Below are positions 1 through 10,744 of a stretch of DNA of 64,000 bases, in pieces. This DNA is from Ascarosepion bandense (lineage: Eukaryota; Mollusca; Cephalopoda; Sepiida; Sepiidae). The stretch is taken from contig JBBBDQ010000403.1 in assembly GCA_037127315.1 (NCBI GenBank), positions 558,001 through 622,000 on the forward strand, in the 5' to 3' direction. Under the pieces are notes generated by a model that saw only the letters and a list, made by a program, of their open reading frames with translations, was not told the origin of the DNA and ran no database searches. The translations under genes and the position numbers were made by a program. Position 1 is the stretch's first letter, and each line of letters opens with the position of its first letter.

Positions 1-1315
1 TTAAGACTGGTTCCCCGTCACCTCCGCTTGCCTTATGAGGGTCAAGTTTTGAAATTATTTTAGAGATTAGTGGGGAGGTAATGTTGAGCATCGTTTCTAT
101 GTGGGAAATAGAGTGCGGGTATTCCAGACGAATTAAGTTAGGAATTGAAGGGTAATCTGCTAGCAAAGTACTCAAACTTGTCCGCTGTAGCTGCGTGAAC
201 CTCATATTTATTGATTAAAGGAGGGATGGGACGTTTGCTGCTGTTTAGCACGCTTTTGCAGAGCCGTCAGTAGTCTTTGGAGCTGAACTTGCGCGCTGCT
301 ATACGCTGCTTCATTTTGTCAGCAAACAACAGCTTAGCGTTATTGCAGATCGTCTTACACTTATGACGAGCAGAGGCAAAACGTCGCCTATTATGGCCAG
401 ACGCATGGCTCCGATAAAGCCGGAAGTAGTAATTATTGTTGGAAGCGAATGGGGTTTAAGGTGGAACTTCCTGGCTGGGATGAAAGCTTCGATGCCAGAT
501 TTCAACCAGGAGGAGACTTCCGAAGCGCACTCTTTAGCAGGGAGACTAAAAACTTTTTTCCAAGGAACGTCGCACAGAAAATCTCGTAGTGCCTTCCAGC
601 TCGCCCTTTGATAGCAGTAAGAGATTCGGCTGGTCGGAGGTTTATGGGGAGGAAAGGAAATGGAGAAAGATATTAACAGAAACAACAGTATGATCAGAGT
701 TGCCAAGAAGGCAAAGCTGCATGGCATGGCAGGAGTCAGGGATAAGAGAAGCTTGTACTTCAGGCATACTTATGAAACGTGCGTGGAAGTCAACCACTTG
801 TATGAGAGACTGGGGGATCGCAAAGCTCATGGTATGGATGCCAGTAAGATTAGTAACAGAGTTTTTTAACCTATTGTCATGATGGGTATTGAAGTCACCG
901 AACACAAATCTGTTGGCGAACGGATGCGAGGCAATGGCCTTATCTATATTATCACATATACTGTCTAGCAAGGAACAGTCGGGAGAAAAAAGGAGCGATA
1001 GAGAAAGAAAAGATATCTGAGTTTAGTAGAGCGAGACGGAGGTACATGTATGGATGGTCCGGAGATTCAAGAGATTGCTGACATAGATTCCTAGGCCATG
1101 TACATGGATGCTGGAATCCTTCCTAAAGAGGTTAAAGTACTCTGGGATCGAGAAGTAATAAGAGGGGATTGTGGGTTTTAAGGTTAGTTTCATAGAGAGC
1201 TAGGATATCTGGGGGCCTTTCATGGAGGAAAGATTCCACACTGCAAAAGTTTGTGCGTATACCACGGATGTTAGTGAAATAAATGTTGAGGCGTTTAAAT
1301 GGTTTTTGTGGGGCT
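1..1315 (-). pseudogene. LINE-A fragment: APE-type endonuclease, linker and start of reverse transcriptase
   Basis: Read on the minus strand this is the 5' half of a non-LTR retrotransposon of Jockey/CR1 type. Around 1,300-1,020 the translation runs 'NIYFTNIRGIRTNFCSVESF', followed by 'PPDILALYETNLK' (the ETNL carries the endonuclease glutamate) and 'HGLGIYVSNLLNLRTIHT', with frame breaks. At 971-642 an open stretch has 'FGDFNTHH' and 'GNSDHTVVSV'; the SDH triad is the C-terminal signature of APE-like endonucleases. At 727-311 comes the linker. At the left edge 'LDPHKASGGDGEPVL' is the first RT motif, so the RT lies outside the window. Frames are broken, so it is a relic. Assignment to the Jockey/CR1 group is from motif style; the clade is not certain. 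Confidence 0.85.
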
Positions 1316-2149
1316 GGTTTAGCATTGTACTTGTAGCTGGGAGCACTAATTGTTATTTTAGATAAGGAGAGGCCTCGAGTAGTGGTAGAAAACGGTCATC
1401 AACTACGACATGTGGAGGATTGGAAATGGCGCAGACTGCAGCATACTGTGACCTCAGGGACACCCACCGGAGGAACTTGCAGGAACATCTATCTGTGAGT
1501 GTCATGGCACTACAAGAACTCCGATATTATGCAAATGTTGATCAGAGCAGCTGCTCAAGATGCTACGCAAGAATTAGGGCTCCTAACTACCAGTCGGAAG
1601 CAGCAACTAGAAAACTGCCAACCCGGTACCCTCAGTATGGAATGCCGTTGCTCCCATCCAATAACACCGTGAAAAAGTTGCGAGAGCTCTATTGAGGCCT
1701 AACAAATGTAGAGAAAAAAGTGAACCGGGGAACCCCTTTCTGAACAGTAAACAAGAGATAAGCCTCTACTTCTGATCAGTAGAATAGGGGTGGAGTATGA
1801 ACCGGGCGATAGTAGGGTCTATCTACTCGAATTTAATAAATACATAAATAAAAATAAAATAAAATAAAGCAAAATAAAATAAATGCTATTTGTGAAATTT
1901 TTTTACATTAGTTTTGAATTAGTGAGAAGGTCGAGTTAACCACAATTTCGAGATTTGCCAATCTCGGTGTGATAATAGTGAATTGTAGACGAGATACGTA
2001 GGTTAATGAGAGAGAATATATAAACATTAAGTAATTACTAGTATCGTTCCCTCTTTAAAATGATTAAACATGGCAAAAAAATCAAATTGTATAAAATTCG
2101 TACGTTTAAACAAGAACTGTTAAAGATGAACATTTTTTTATGAAAGAGA
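1316..2149. other. No recognised gene; A-rich tail at 1,829-1,885
   Basis: An open frame at 1,420-1,695 (+) resembles nothing I know and may be chance or the 5' region of the adjacent LINE. An A-rich run of AAATA/AAAAT units at about 1,829-1,885 looks like the 3' tail of an old retroposon. Confidence 0.4.
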
Positions 2150-2916
2150 AAGATTTAATGTGGGTGGGGAAACTCGGGAGATATCCGTATGCCGCAAACA
2201 GACATTCACCGGACAATACAACAACTTCAACACCCACCACCCATACAATATAAAGAAAGGGATCGTCCGCTGTCTTCAACATCGAGCAAAAGTTATAAGC
2301 GGCGACCTAGAGTCATATGAACAGGAAATGGTTAGTACCCTACAACGAAACAATTATCCAGGGTACATGACAACAACTCTAATATACATGGAAAGGAGGG
2401 TGCGTGAGGATAACAACTCTCAGAATAAAACCTCGGTCTGTCTACCCTATGTAAAAGGGGTTATCGGAGAAAATACAAAAGATCTGTAGACCATATAACA
2501 GCAGGACGATCTTCAGAAGTGGTTCTACACTTCGCAGGTACCTCTCCCGAGTAAGACTCCAAAGAGAGGAGAACATGACTAAGGACTGTGTGTACGCTAT
2601 TCCTTGTAGTTGTGGAAAGAAATATAAAGGAGAAACAAGCAGCCCCCTTAAGGTATGGCGACAAGAACATCGCAAGGCCGTAACACGAAAGAAGATAGGC
2701 AAATCAATCGCAGCTGACCACATATGGAGGAAGAAAGGGAATCACCGTCCCCTATGGGAGGAAATTGAAATAATAGATAGAGAACGCTACTGGAAACTAC
2801 ATAAACTTAAGGAATCAGCACATCCGCTAGGCTACAAAAATCTCCTAAGCCGACCAAGCATAGAGATGAACACTATATGGAAACCAGTAATACGGAGTGT
2901 CAGAGAAAATCATTAG
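2150..2916 (+). pseudogene. PLE-1: Penelope-like element, RT thumb region plus GIY-YIG endonuclease
   Basis: Two frames of one broken gene. 2,160-2,460 encodes 'QHRAKVISGDLESYEQEM', 'LQRNNYPGYM' and 'SVCLPYVKGV', typical of the region after the RT of Penelope elements. A one-base frameshift near 2,455-2,465 moves to the second frame ('LSEKIQKICRPYNSRTIFRS'), which continues into the GIY-YIG nuclease at 2,575-2,916: 'CVYAIPCSCGKKYKGET' (the VY...YKG core), 'RQEHRKAV' and 'ESAHPLGYKNLLSRPSIEMN'. The catalytic RT core is missing, so the copy is 5'-truncated. These enzymes nick DNA and reverse-transcribe their RNA at the nick. Family call is firm; activity is excluded by truncation and frameshift. 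Confidence 0.88.
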
Positions 2917-3059
2917 TGTCAAAATTGCAATATGAACTTAGAAAAAAAAATACTAGAGAAGACAATTAACATAACAAAATTACAATATGAACTCTAGTAA
3001 TAAAGGGTTATTGAACATTAGGTTTATAAGTCCCAAAAATTCAGTTCTTGTCCTTAAGG

Positions 3060-3350
3060 ACACATGGCCCAGTGGATATAGACGTTTGTTAGTTCCTGTG
3101 ACTTCAGTTCAATACCAGGCTACAGCAGTGTTGAACAAGTAACTTACAGTGTTAGAGGGAGATAACTCATGAAGAGTCTCTACGCAAGGGATGAAGATCA
3201 TATATCCCAGTAATAAAGAGTGACTGTAATAAAGGGTTCAGTTTGAAATTCCTAGAACCTGAAGAAGGCCGGAGCGTACAACAGCCGAAACGTCGTACAA
3301 ATGGCAACAAAGATGAGGACAATAGTCTGAATAATGTAAATACTATAAAA
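3060..3350 (+). mobile_element. SINE-C copy 1: tRNA-like head with hammerhead-like body motif
   Basis: The head has a perfect A box (TGGCCCAGTGG, 3,066-3,076) and a degenerate B box (AGTTCAATACC, about 3,108). About 150 bp downstream the body has CTGAAGA (3,259-3,265), a short stem and GAAAC (3,287-3,291). The same head and body recur at 12,845-13,160 (minus) and 32,720-33,065, which is why I treat it as one family. The 3' end is approximate. Confidence 0.75.
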
Positions 3351-3931
3351 AGGTTACTTTACTGCCAATACATGTTTGCTATTATGCTAAAACATGATTT
3401 ATTAACCAACCAGAAGCTTACTTTTTGAAATGTTGTTCTGAAAATAAATAAAAGATTACGTTGTTTTCTTTTTGATTTTATTTAAAAGAAAATCAGTGGG
3501 CACAAGAATTCTGTTATTCATCTAATTCGTTTTGCATAGAAATCTAACGGGGGTATAAAATTTCGTTTTGTTTATTCCTGTAGACTCCTTGAAGAGAACA
3601 GGGCTGACATCTTGCCAAGTCCTGTGGCTTCAGTCGCTAGTAAATTTTTACGTAGTCTCGACGACCAAGTTGGACTATAAAATATGGATGTAATCTGAAT
3701 GATTAATTTTGCCCAATAACAGATTTAAAAGAAAACTCTAAAGAAAAATGTAATTCTTCTTTTTAAAACAAAAAGAAACAAAAAATTCTATAACTTTCTT
3801 CATGTCATTATTTATGTGTGTTCGTGTGTGATAGAAAACATAATAAATTGTTCAAAAATGGATAATTTAATTATTTTCTACTTTCTGTTTGCATAACATG
3901 AATAAAGAGAGCAAAGTTGTCGGTAAATTTT
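3351..3931. other. AT-rich stretch, nothing recognised
   Basis: Low-complexity, AT-rich, with no coding signal or repeat that recurs elsewhere in the window. Confidence 0.4.
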
Positions 3932-4477
3932 TGTTTTGTTCCCCGAAGGCCTTTACCTCTTCAAATCTTTCCGAAACATTCCTATTTCCGTGCAAATGTA
4001 TATGTTGAACTCAAATCGATAATTGTTTATTGAAAAAACATACCCTTTTTTTCATTTCATCGAGAAGAAAAATACGGAACTTCTTGTCGCTGTTTATCTC
4101 ACCCCCCTAACCATGGTTCAAAAATGTTATTCACTGCAGACTGACTTCACGCGTAATTTTATGATTTTTCTGCCTTTTTACTTCCATTTTCCAATTAATG
4201 CGCGGAAAATGATTTCCGAAACACAACAAATCGCGGAGCAATTGTTGAAACGGGAGTAAATAGAACGAATTCAAAACCCTACGCCTCAAGTCATTCAGCG
4301 GTTAATCAGATATGAGAACGGTGGGAAGGGGTGAGATATAGTCCGATTTATTTCTGGTCGATAACATGAAAAAAAGGTACGTTTCTTCTATAAACAATTA
4401 TCGATTTGAGTTCAGCATATACATTTGCACGGAATTAAGGATGCTTTGGAAAGATTTGAAGGGGAACAAAACAAAAA
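3932..4477. repeat. Long imperfect palindrome (foldback element)
   Basis: The outer arms (about 3,940-4,036 and 4,384-4,477) pair almost completely; both contain the block GTGCAAATGTATATG or its complement next to AACTCAAATCGATAATTG. Inner sequence also pairs with more mismatches (for example TATCTCACCCCCC near 4,096 against GGGGTGAGATATA near 4,330), so the pairing runs nearly to a centre near 4,205. This resembles a foldback or MITE-like DNA transposon or an inverted duplication. I see no transposase and no clear target duplication. Confidence 0.75.
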
Positions 4478-4568
4478 CATACCAAGTTGTCTTTCACTTT
4501 TGAGTCCATATAATATTATCGATACTATGACGTTTCTGAATATTATTATTATTGTATGCTTGTGTATA

Positions 4569-4770
4569 GTTCGAATTCCAGTTGAAATGACTGACGCAGC
4601 CATGGGTTAAATAGAAGAACAGGTTGGGTTCTGTAGCCTTGGTTAGCAACAAGTCTACCGCAGAAAGTAATGGTAACCTACTGGGGGAAAATTTTCTGCC
4701 CAGTCAGTCATGTCTCTTTCGAGACATGATCGCCCAAGCGTGTATCACGTATGGCACGTAACTGACTGAC
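4569..4770 (+). mobile_element. SINE-B, 5'-truncated
   Basis: Carries the SINE-B body: GGGTTCTGTAGCCTTGG, CTACCGCAGAAAG, TTCTGCCCAGTCAGTCATG, CTCTTTCGAGACATGATCGC and the terminal CGTAACTGACTGAC. The tRNA-like head is missing upstream of the B-box end. Confidence 0.85.
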
Positions 4771-4997
4771 TGTGTATAGCAACATTTCACAACGCTAGAT
4801 TGCTAGAAATTGGTTGCCAGTTGACTATTTCGTTTTTATATTTGAAAAAGTATGCTAAATAAAAATATTTTTTGTTCTTATTTTCTCTTTCTTGATTGAT
4901 ATGAAATAGGTACTTATAATGAAATAGGTACATATAATGAAATAGGTACATATATTGTTCTTTACTTGTAATCCCCACTCTCACCCATCTCTCTCTC

Positions 4998-4998
4998 T

Positions 4999-5053
<55 letters not shown>

Positions 5054-5449
5054 AAAAAGTGGGAGAAGCCATGAACGTTTTGTTAGAAGTCACAAGTTTA
5101 TTCGCCTGAAGAGTGTCAACTTTGGACTCGAAACACGTGCAGCGACACAAATACCATGATAGACACTTAATATATTATACAAAAAGCAAGTAATATTAGA
5201 ATAATAATAAGAATAAATCTACAATTTAAACAAAAAGTTCACGGCTTCTCTCACCTTTATACCAGTTTCTCTCGTTGGAACAATCCCTATTTCTGTTTTT
5301 AATATATATATATATATAAAGAAAAAATGACAAACCCGTAAAAACGGAGAGGATAATCTCAAAGATTTTACCTAATTAGTATAAAATATTCAAAAGATAA
5401 CAATAGAGAGCTTAATGGATATTATCCAGAGCAATATGGACTATTGAGA

Positions 5450-5502
<53 letters not shown>
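4998..5502. repeat. (TA)n microsatellites
   Basis: Tracts at 5,002-5,051, 5,301-5,318 and 5,452-5,502. A block reading TATTATCCAGAGCAATATG just left of the last tract recurs at 26,937, also beside a dinucleotide tract, so both probably derive from one repeat family. Confidence 0.95.
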
Positions 5503-5504
<2 letters not shown>

Positions 5505-5789
5505 AATAAATCTCACCTAGAGCCAACAGACCTAGCTAGGTTTCACCTAACGGATCGTCAGGTAAGTCGGCTTTCGAGACGCATTGAAATATATTATAAC
5601 AATTATTATTATTATTGTCATTTTTCATCATACTTTTATTTCTGCTATGGTCGCACGACCAACCAAGACTGCGGGAAGACCTAAGGCAGGTCGTGGCGCG
5701 TTCTTATGGTTCCATTTAATGTTTTTTCTATCTCCCCCATCATCCCTAGCGTTACATAGACAAAGTTCTCCTTAGTGTGTGGGCTGTAC

Positions 5790-6008
5790 TTAACAAGACA
5801 ATTTTTGTATATCTCTTAAGCTGGGGTTTCCAGAGATTCTTTTAATGTATTGTTTTGTTCCATTTAATATCATCCCAAGTGCACCTACTATCACTGGCAC
5901 AACTTTTGTTTTCAATTTCCACATTTTTTCTACTTCAATTTCCCGGACTTTATATTTTGACAGTTTTTCAAATTCTTTGGTTGCTATGTTACAATCCGCT
6001 GCACAAGC
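5790..6008 (-). pseudogene. Non-LTR retrotransposon C-terminal remnant
   Basis: The minus-strand frame reads 'MACAADCNIATKEFEKLSKY' then 'REIEVEKMWKLKTKVVPVIV' and 'GALGMILNGTKQYIKRISG'. The pattern KxxKY..lxxE...W....VVPVVxGALG is a conserved tail found after the RT in several LINE lineages. The coding part stops where a (TTA)n/(TA)n tract begins. Only about 73 residues remain. The exact clade is not clear to me. Confidence 0.65.
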
Positions 6009-6009
6009 C

Positions 6010-6010
6010 A

Positions 6011-6097
<87 letters not shown>
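6010..6097. repeat. (TTA)n then (TA)n microsatellite
   Basis: (TTA) units at about 6,010-6,052 followed by (TA) to 6,097, placed directly against the 3' terminus of the neighbouring minus-strand LINE-A copy. Confidence 0.95.
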
Positions 6098-6099
<2 letters not shown>

Positions 6100-6950
6100 A
6101 ATCGTTTCACCCCAAGCAAAGCAGTACAGCCACTGGTGCGCAGGGGGCTACATAAGAGGAGAGTGAAAGTTCACATAGTAGGAGAGCGAAGAGAAAGAGG
6201 AAACGGTTACAAGGGGGTGCCTGAGAAAGGACAAGAGAAGGATAGGAATACTGGTGTGGAGAGAGTTGTGAGAGTAGAGTGAAAAGGAAGAAGATACAAG
6301 GGGTGTTTGGGAAAGGACAAGTGAAGGACTGAAGTCAAGGGGACAAGACAAGAGATGCCAATTGACATTGCATTTAAACTCGTAGAGATTGGAGCTATCA
6401 GGTAAGTAAGCATACGGAAAGGAGTGCCACAGGCGGTAAGTGCGAGAAAAGAAGCTGTTGGAGTAGAAATGGCGGCTACATTTGGTTGTTTTAACTGTAA
6501 AAGGGTGAGACCTTATTGCCAGTCTGACTGCTCGGGTAAATTCTTGTAGAGGGGGCACCAGTGAACTATGCTCGTCGGAGCAGAAGCCATGAAAATGTTT
6601 GTAGAAGAGATAGAGGGAGGCTACATCCCATCTGTGAGAAAATGGCTAGAGTCGAGCTGCCAGTTCGGGATTGATTACATTACAGATTCTACTCTGGAGG
6701 CTGTCGAGAACCCCGAGACAAATAATAGGGGCACCCAACCAGATATGACAACAGTATTCAATGCACGGTTGGACGGTTCATTTGTATACTTGCAAGATGA
6801 ACTCAGGCTAAAAAAACTTGCTGGCTCGACACAGTGGCCCAAACTTCTTAGCAGTAGATTTAGCTATTAATTCAATATAATTGTTCCACTTGAGGTCGGA
6901 AGAGAGAGTGAAGACGAGGAAGTGCAGTTTATTGCTTTCGAAGAGACTAG
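6098..6950 (-). pseudogene. LINE-A 3' fragment
   Basis: Minus-strand copy beginning at the family's 3' end (on this strand GTTTCACCCCAAGCAAAG and CAGGGGGCTACATAA) and running upstream through the RT C-terminus ('RLWHSFPYAYLPDSSNLYEF' is visible). It aligns throughout with the better preserved copy at 35,008-35,868 and breaks off near 6,950. A plus-strand open frame at 6,568-6,870 is only the antisense of this copy. Confidence 0.85.
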
Positions 6951-6964
6951 CTAGTTCATAATAT

Positions 6965-8744
6965 ATATATTTTCACCGATGTTTCTAACGATGAAATGGA
7001 TATAATTTTAACGTCTAGAGAATTTCTACTAGTATACTTTAATTCTACTGGACTAAAAGTATTAGCAATAATTTTGATGTCTCAATGGGGGCTTATGATT
7101 TAGCTCAAATCGCGGATCTGATAGGAATATATGTATTATATACTCTCGGTAGAATTGTTGAGCCCAATCAAGTGAGTATCTACCAGGATGATGGTCTTAT
7201 GTATATCCCCGACAGAAATGGTCTCACATCAAGAGTGTTTAAAAAAATTTATTAGAGTTTTAAAAAGCTGGGCTTCAAAATCGAAATTTCATCTAATCCC
7301 AAATCGTTAATTTTTTTAGATATTAGCTTTCACCTGTCCAAGAATACATTTAAACCGTATCAAAAAGTAATCAATCTCCTATCTATATTAATTTTAACTC
7401 TAATCATCCTAAATCTAAACTTATTTATAAATGGAACTTTGTCTGTGTTAACTATAGACTCCGAAACGGCTGAACCAATTTTCTTGAAAACTTACACAGT
7501 TGTACTATAAGCGTCTGCGAGTGTTCTTAGCTAGGTTTTGTGTCGAGGTACCCCCGATAAATATCGAAAATCGATAATAAAAAAAATCGGGTTATAGAAG
7601 GAGTAGTCCGATTTTAATCAAATTTGATACTCTCATAGACAAAGACATAAGAAACGATATTCAGAAGTTTCATAGTTGCAGTTCTTACAATAGTGCAGAA
7701 AATCGATAATATATATATATATTTAAAAGGGAAGATGTTTGTGTGTGTGTGTGTGTGTGTTTGTTTATCTGTCTGTATGTCCTTTATACAAATCCACAAT
7801 TTTTATCCGATTCTCACCAAACTTCACACAAATATTTTTTAGACTGAGTCTGAGCTCCAGGACCATGGATTAGTTTTAAAGCTTTCATTGCACCCTAGCA
7901 ACGCCGGGATATACTACTAGTCTATCATAAAACTAATACCCAAAATAGTCAAGATTAGAATTAATAAATTATCTTCTAATAAGGAAATATTCGATGAGAA
8001 TAAAACAATATACAATGAAGCCCTAAAGAAGAGTGATTTTAAAGATGAAATATTTTACGAAGAAAAATTGAAAGACAAAACTAGAAACAAAAGTAAAGTT
8101 AGAAAAAGAAAAATAATATGGTTCAACCCTCCTTTCTGCAAGTTGTCCAATGTAAACCTAGGTAAAAATGTTTTAAATTTAGTTAGCAAACACTTCCACC
8201 AACACCATCCCTTAAGTAAATTATTCAATAGAAAAACTCTTAAAATTAGTTATTCTACCACTAAAAACATGCAAAACATAATTAATTCACATAATAATAA
8301 ATTACTCCGAGACTTCTATCGCAAACCTTTGAAAGCCAAACCTTCCTGTAATTGCACCAATAAAACAAATTGTTCCGTTGATGGCAGGTGTAATTCGGAA
8401 AAAGCTATCTATGAAGCCACTATTTGTCCAGCGAAGGATCCTAGCAATAAAAGAGTTTATATGGGACATCTGCAGGTAGTTGGAAACAGAGACTGTACAA
8501 CCACAGACACTCGTTTTCCAACGCCTCCTTGAAACATCAAACTGCCCTGTCTAGACAATACGGGAATATTAAAGATGGAGGATTTACCCCACTGGTCAGA
8601 TGGAGGATTTTTAAATACGCTAACACTCCCAACAATTTCAGGGATAGGTGCAATTTATGCCTGGAAGAAAAATTGATGATTATAAAATATAACAATCCAA
8701 AGGAACTCCTAAATCAGCGAAATGAATTAATATTTAAATGCTGA
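6965..8744 (+). pseudogene. PLE-2: Penelope-like RT with degenerate GIY-YIG, split by Helitron H1
   Basis: The RT has 'MGAYDLAQIADLIGIYVLYT' from about 7,087 and 'VSIYQDDGL' with the catalytic YxDD near 7,180. One internal stop ('KKIY*SFKKLGFKIE') and one frameshift after 'FKPYQK' show decay. The frame is interrupted at 7,413/7,921 by a 507-bp Helitron. When H1 is left out, the reading continues without gap from 'NHPK' into 'SIIKLIPKIV', 'KRKIIWFNPPF' and 'KISYSTTKNMQNIINSHNNK'. A cysteine cluster ('CNCTNKTNC...GRCN'), a weakened YxG ('RVYMGHL') and 'DRCNLCLEEKLMII' complete the GIY-YIG-like tail, ending at 8,744. I call it Penelope-like from the RT plus C-terminal GIY-YIG order. Confidence 0.8.
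7414..7920 (+). mobile_element. Helitron H1 (non-autonomous, 507 bp)
   Basis: Starts TCTAAACTTATTTATAAATG and ends ...ACGCCGGGATATACTACTAG. It is flanked by host A (7,413) and T (7,921), as expected for Helitron insertion between A and T without target duplication. The subterminal CCCTAGCAACGCCGGG is a weak hairpin just before CTAG. No open frame; mobilisation would need RepHel protein from elsewhere. The disrupted PLE-2 frame on both sides fixes the ends. Confidence 0.85.
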
Positions 8745-9015
8745 CATAAAAATAAATACAAAATAGTCTAGATAAATCTTGATTGTGATTTAAATTAGTG
8801 TAAATTAAATTAATTTACATTGATTTAACTTAAAAAGTTGTTTATTTTGAGAAAAGTTTGGAATGTACTGTTAATATCTTTTTACAACAAAAGTTCTTTA
8901 TAATTTTTATTTTTTTTATTTTTTGTGGTTTTAATTGTTATAATTATTATAGTTATAGGTATGACTTTATATTCCTTTTTCTTCGTTTTTGGTAGAATGA
9001 GTATTATTTGTATTA

Positions 9016-9053
<38 letters not shown>

Positions 9054-9990
9054 GTTAACGACTTAAAGAAATTTTGTTTGATACATACATACATACATAT
9101 ATATATATTATTTTTTTATTTTTTATTATTTTTATTATCATTATTATTATTATTATTATTATTTAAGATGTCATTTTTTAAGATTGTATTTTAATATGTT
9201 ATTTATTTTTTCTTAGTAAGAGTTATTGTTTTAACTATACTTACAATAAATTGCTACTAGTGGTTATATTATAATTTATATTAGGATGTATGATTTATGA
9301 TTTATTTTTCACCATAAATATACCCCATAGTCGGTATATTTTAATTTAAGAGTAAATCCCATGTCGCGTTTCTAAGAATGAATATTAGTGTAATAGACGT
9401 CGGTTTCGATCTAAGACGTTTACTTTGAATTAGTTTAAATTCTTTTCTATCTTGCTCTCATTCCCTTTCTTTCTTTCTTTTTATTTATTTAAAGATAAAC
9501 CTAAAAAAAGAGATATCTTTTTTTAGGTTTATCTTTCTAACTTTTCTTTTTCTATATTTAATTATAATTTTTTATTTTTTAGTAAGTTTAATTATTTTAA
9601 CTGAATTTTTAAAATAATATGAATTTTTGAAATAATAGTAATAGTAGTTATTTTTTCAAATTGTATTAAAATTATGATGTACAATTTATTTTTGTACCGT
9701 AAATATATCCCATTATGTTTAAAACTAAATTTCAATGTTAAACTTTCCACGTCATGTTTCTCTAAGAAAGCAGACGAATAGTTATAGACGCTATTTCGAT
9801 ACATGAAGTTAATGTTTTGTTTCTCTGGATACTGTTTATTTTTATTGTATTTCTTTGTCTTTTCTTTTTCTCTGATTTTCCTTTCCTTTCCTTTTCTTTT
9901 TTCTTTTTTTCTTTTTTTTCTCTTCTTTCCATTAATCAATCGTCTTTTTCTTTATCCTTGTTTTTTCCTATTCTTTGGGGTTCTTTTTAA
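8745..9990. repeat. AT-rich PLE-2 3' flank, partly duplicated, with (ATT)n tracts
   Basis: (ATT) runs at 9,013-9,053 and 9,131-9,163. The stretch 9,220-9,425 (TTTATTTTTCACCATAAATATACCCC...) is repeated with divergence at 9,580-9,815 (TTTATTTTTGTACCGTAAATATATCCC...), suggesting a duplicated 3' untranslated region. No coding signal; open frames here are low-complexity. Confidence 0.6.
9491..9536. repeat. Perfect 19-bp hairpin
   Basis: AAAGATAAACCTAAAAAAA (9,491-9,509) is the exact reverse complement of 9,518-9,536, separated by GAGATATC. It lies between the two diverged copies of the PLE-2 3' flank. Confidence 0.9.
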
Positions 9991-10150
9991 ATGAGCGAGA
10001 AATTTTTCGTAAATAACCCTTACAAAGGTCTATTCTAAATATGGACATGTGAGCGTCTGTGTAAAATAATGTTTTTGGTGGGGGGATATTTTGAGGATCA
10101 ACTGTTATACCATTTGCAATATGTAATAGCTATTGTAATAAATCAAAATC

Positions 10151-10158
<8 letters not shown>

Positions 10159-10218
<60 letters not shown>
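10159..10218. repeat. (TA)30 microsatellite
   Basis: Pure TA tract placed against the 5' end of a SINE-F copy. Confidence 0.97.
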
Positions 10219-10220
<2 letters not shown>

Positions 10221-10221
<1 letters not shown>

Positions 10222-10515
10222 TCCACCGAGCGCCCATAGCTCAGAGGTAGAATCCAATTCGGTCGGCTTTCAATCCTGGGTTAAAAAGCAATCGGAGTCT
10301 AACCGTACTGATGAGCTGTGATACAGCGAAAGAGATCTGTCTGCGGATGACTATTTACGCTTTCACACCCTGATTGAGCACTCTGGAAGAATGGTAGACT
10401 TTGAAAAACAGTAGCTACTCTAGCATCTACGTTTCGTTCATTCGGCAATGAATTATAACACTCACAGCTATTGGGCATGTATAATGATAATATACACGCT
10501 AAAAAGTCTGCCTCC
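10221..10515 (+). mobile_element. SINE-F copy 1 (tRNA-like head)
   Basis: Head CGCCCATAGCTCAGAGGTAG has a perfect A box (TAGCTCAGAGG), and TTTCAATCCTGG is a B box. The body includes GATGAGCTGTGATACAGCGA and ATCTGTCTGCGGATGAC. It is followed directly by a second copy starting with the same TTCCACCGAG, 295 bp downstream. Confidence 0.8.
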
Positions 10516-10645
10516 TTCCACCGAGCGCCCATAGCTCAGAGGTAGAATCCAATTCGGTCGGGTTTCAATCCCGGGTTAAAAAGCAATCGGAGTTTAACCG
10601 TACTGATGAGCTGTGATACAGCGAAACAGATCTGTCTGCGGATGT
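10516..10645 (+). mobile_element. SINE-F copy 2, cut off by a (TA)n tract
   Basis: Almost identical to the first 125 bp of copy 1 (GGGTTTCAATCCCGG B box retained) and ends at CTGCGGATG before a TCTC/TA tract (10,646-10,667). Confidence 0.8.
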
Positions 10646-10744
10646 CTCTCTCTATATATATATATATTCTAAGAAAGTTAGAGACAAAAGACAAAACTTC
10701 ATTGTGACTTAAAATTTACCGCTATTTAGTGATCCTAAACTGCC

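Noticed and set aside
363..882. Several plus-strand open frames of 60-82 codons
   Set aside because: Shadows of the minus-strand LINE endonuclease/linker region, which has the recognisable motifs.
1420..1695. 91-codon open frame as a host exon
   Set aside because: No motif, no splice context and close to a LINE; cannot be supported.
6568..6870. 100-codon open frame on the plus strand
   Set aside because: It is the antisense of a minus-strand LINE-A copy that aligns with 35,200-35,560; no independent gene.
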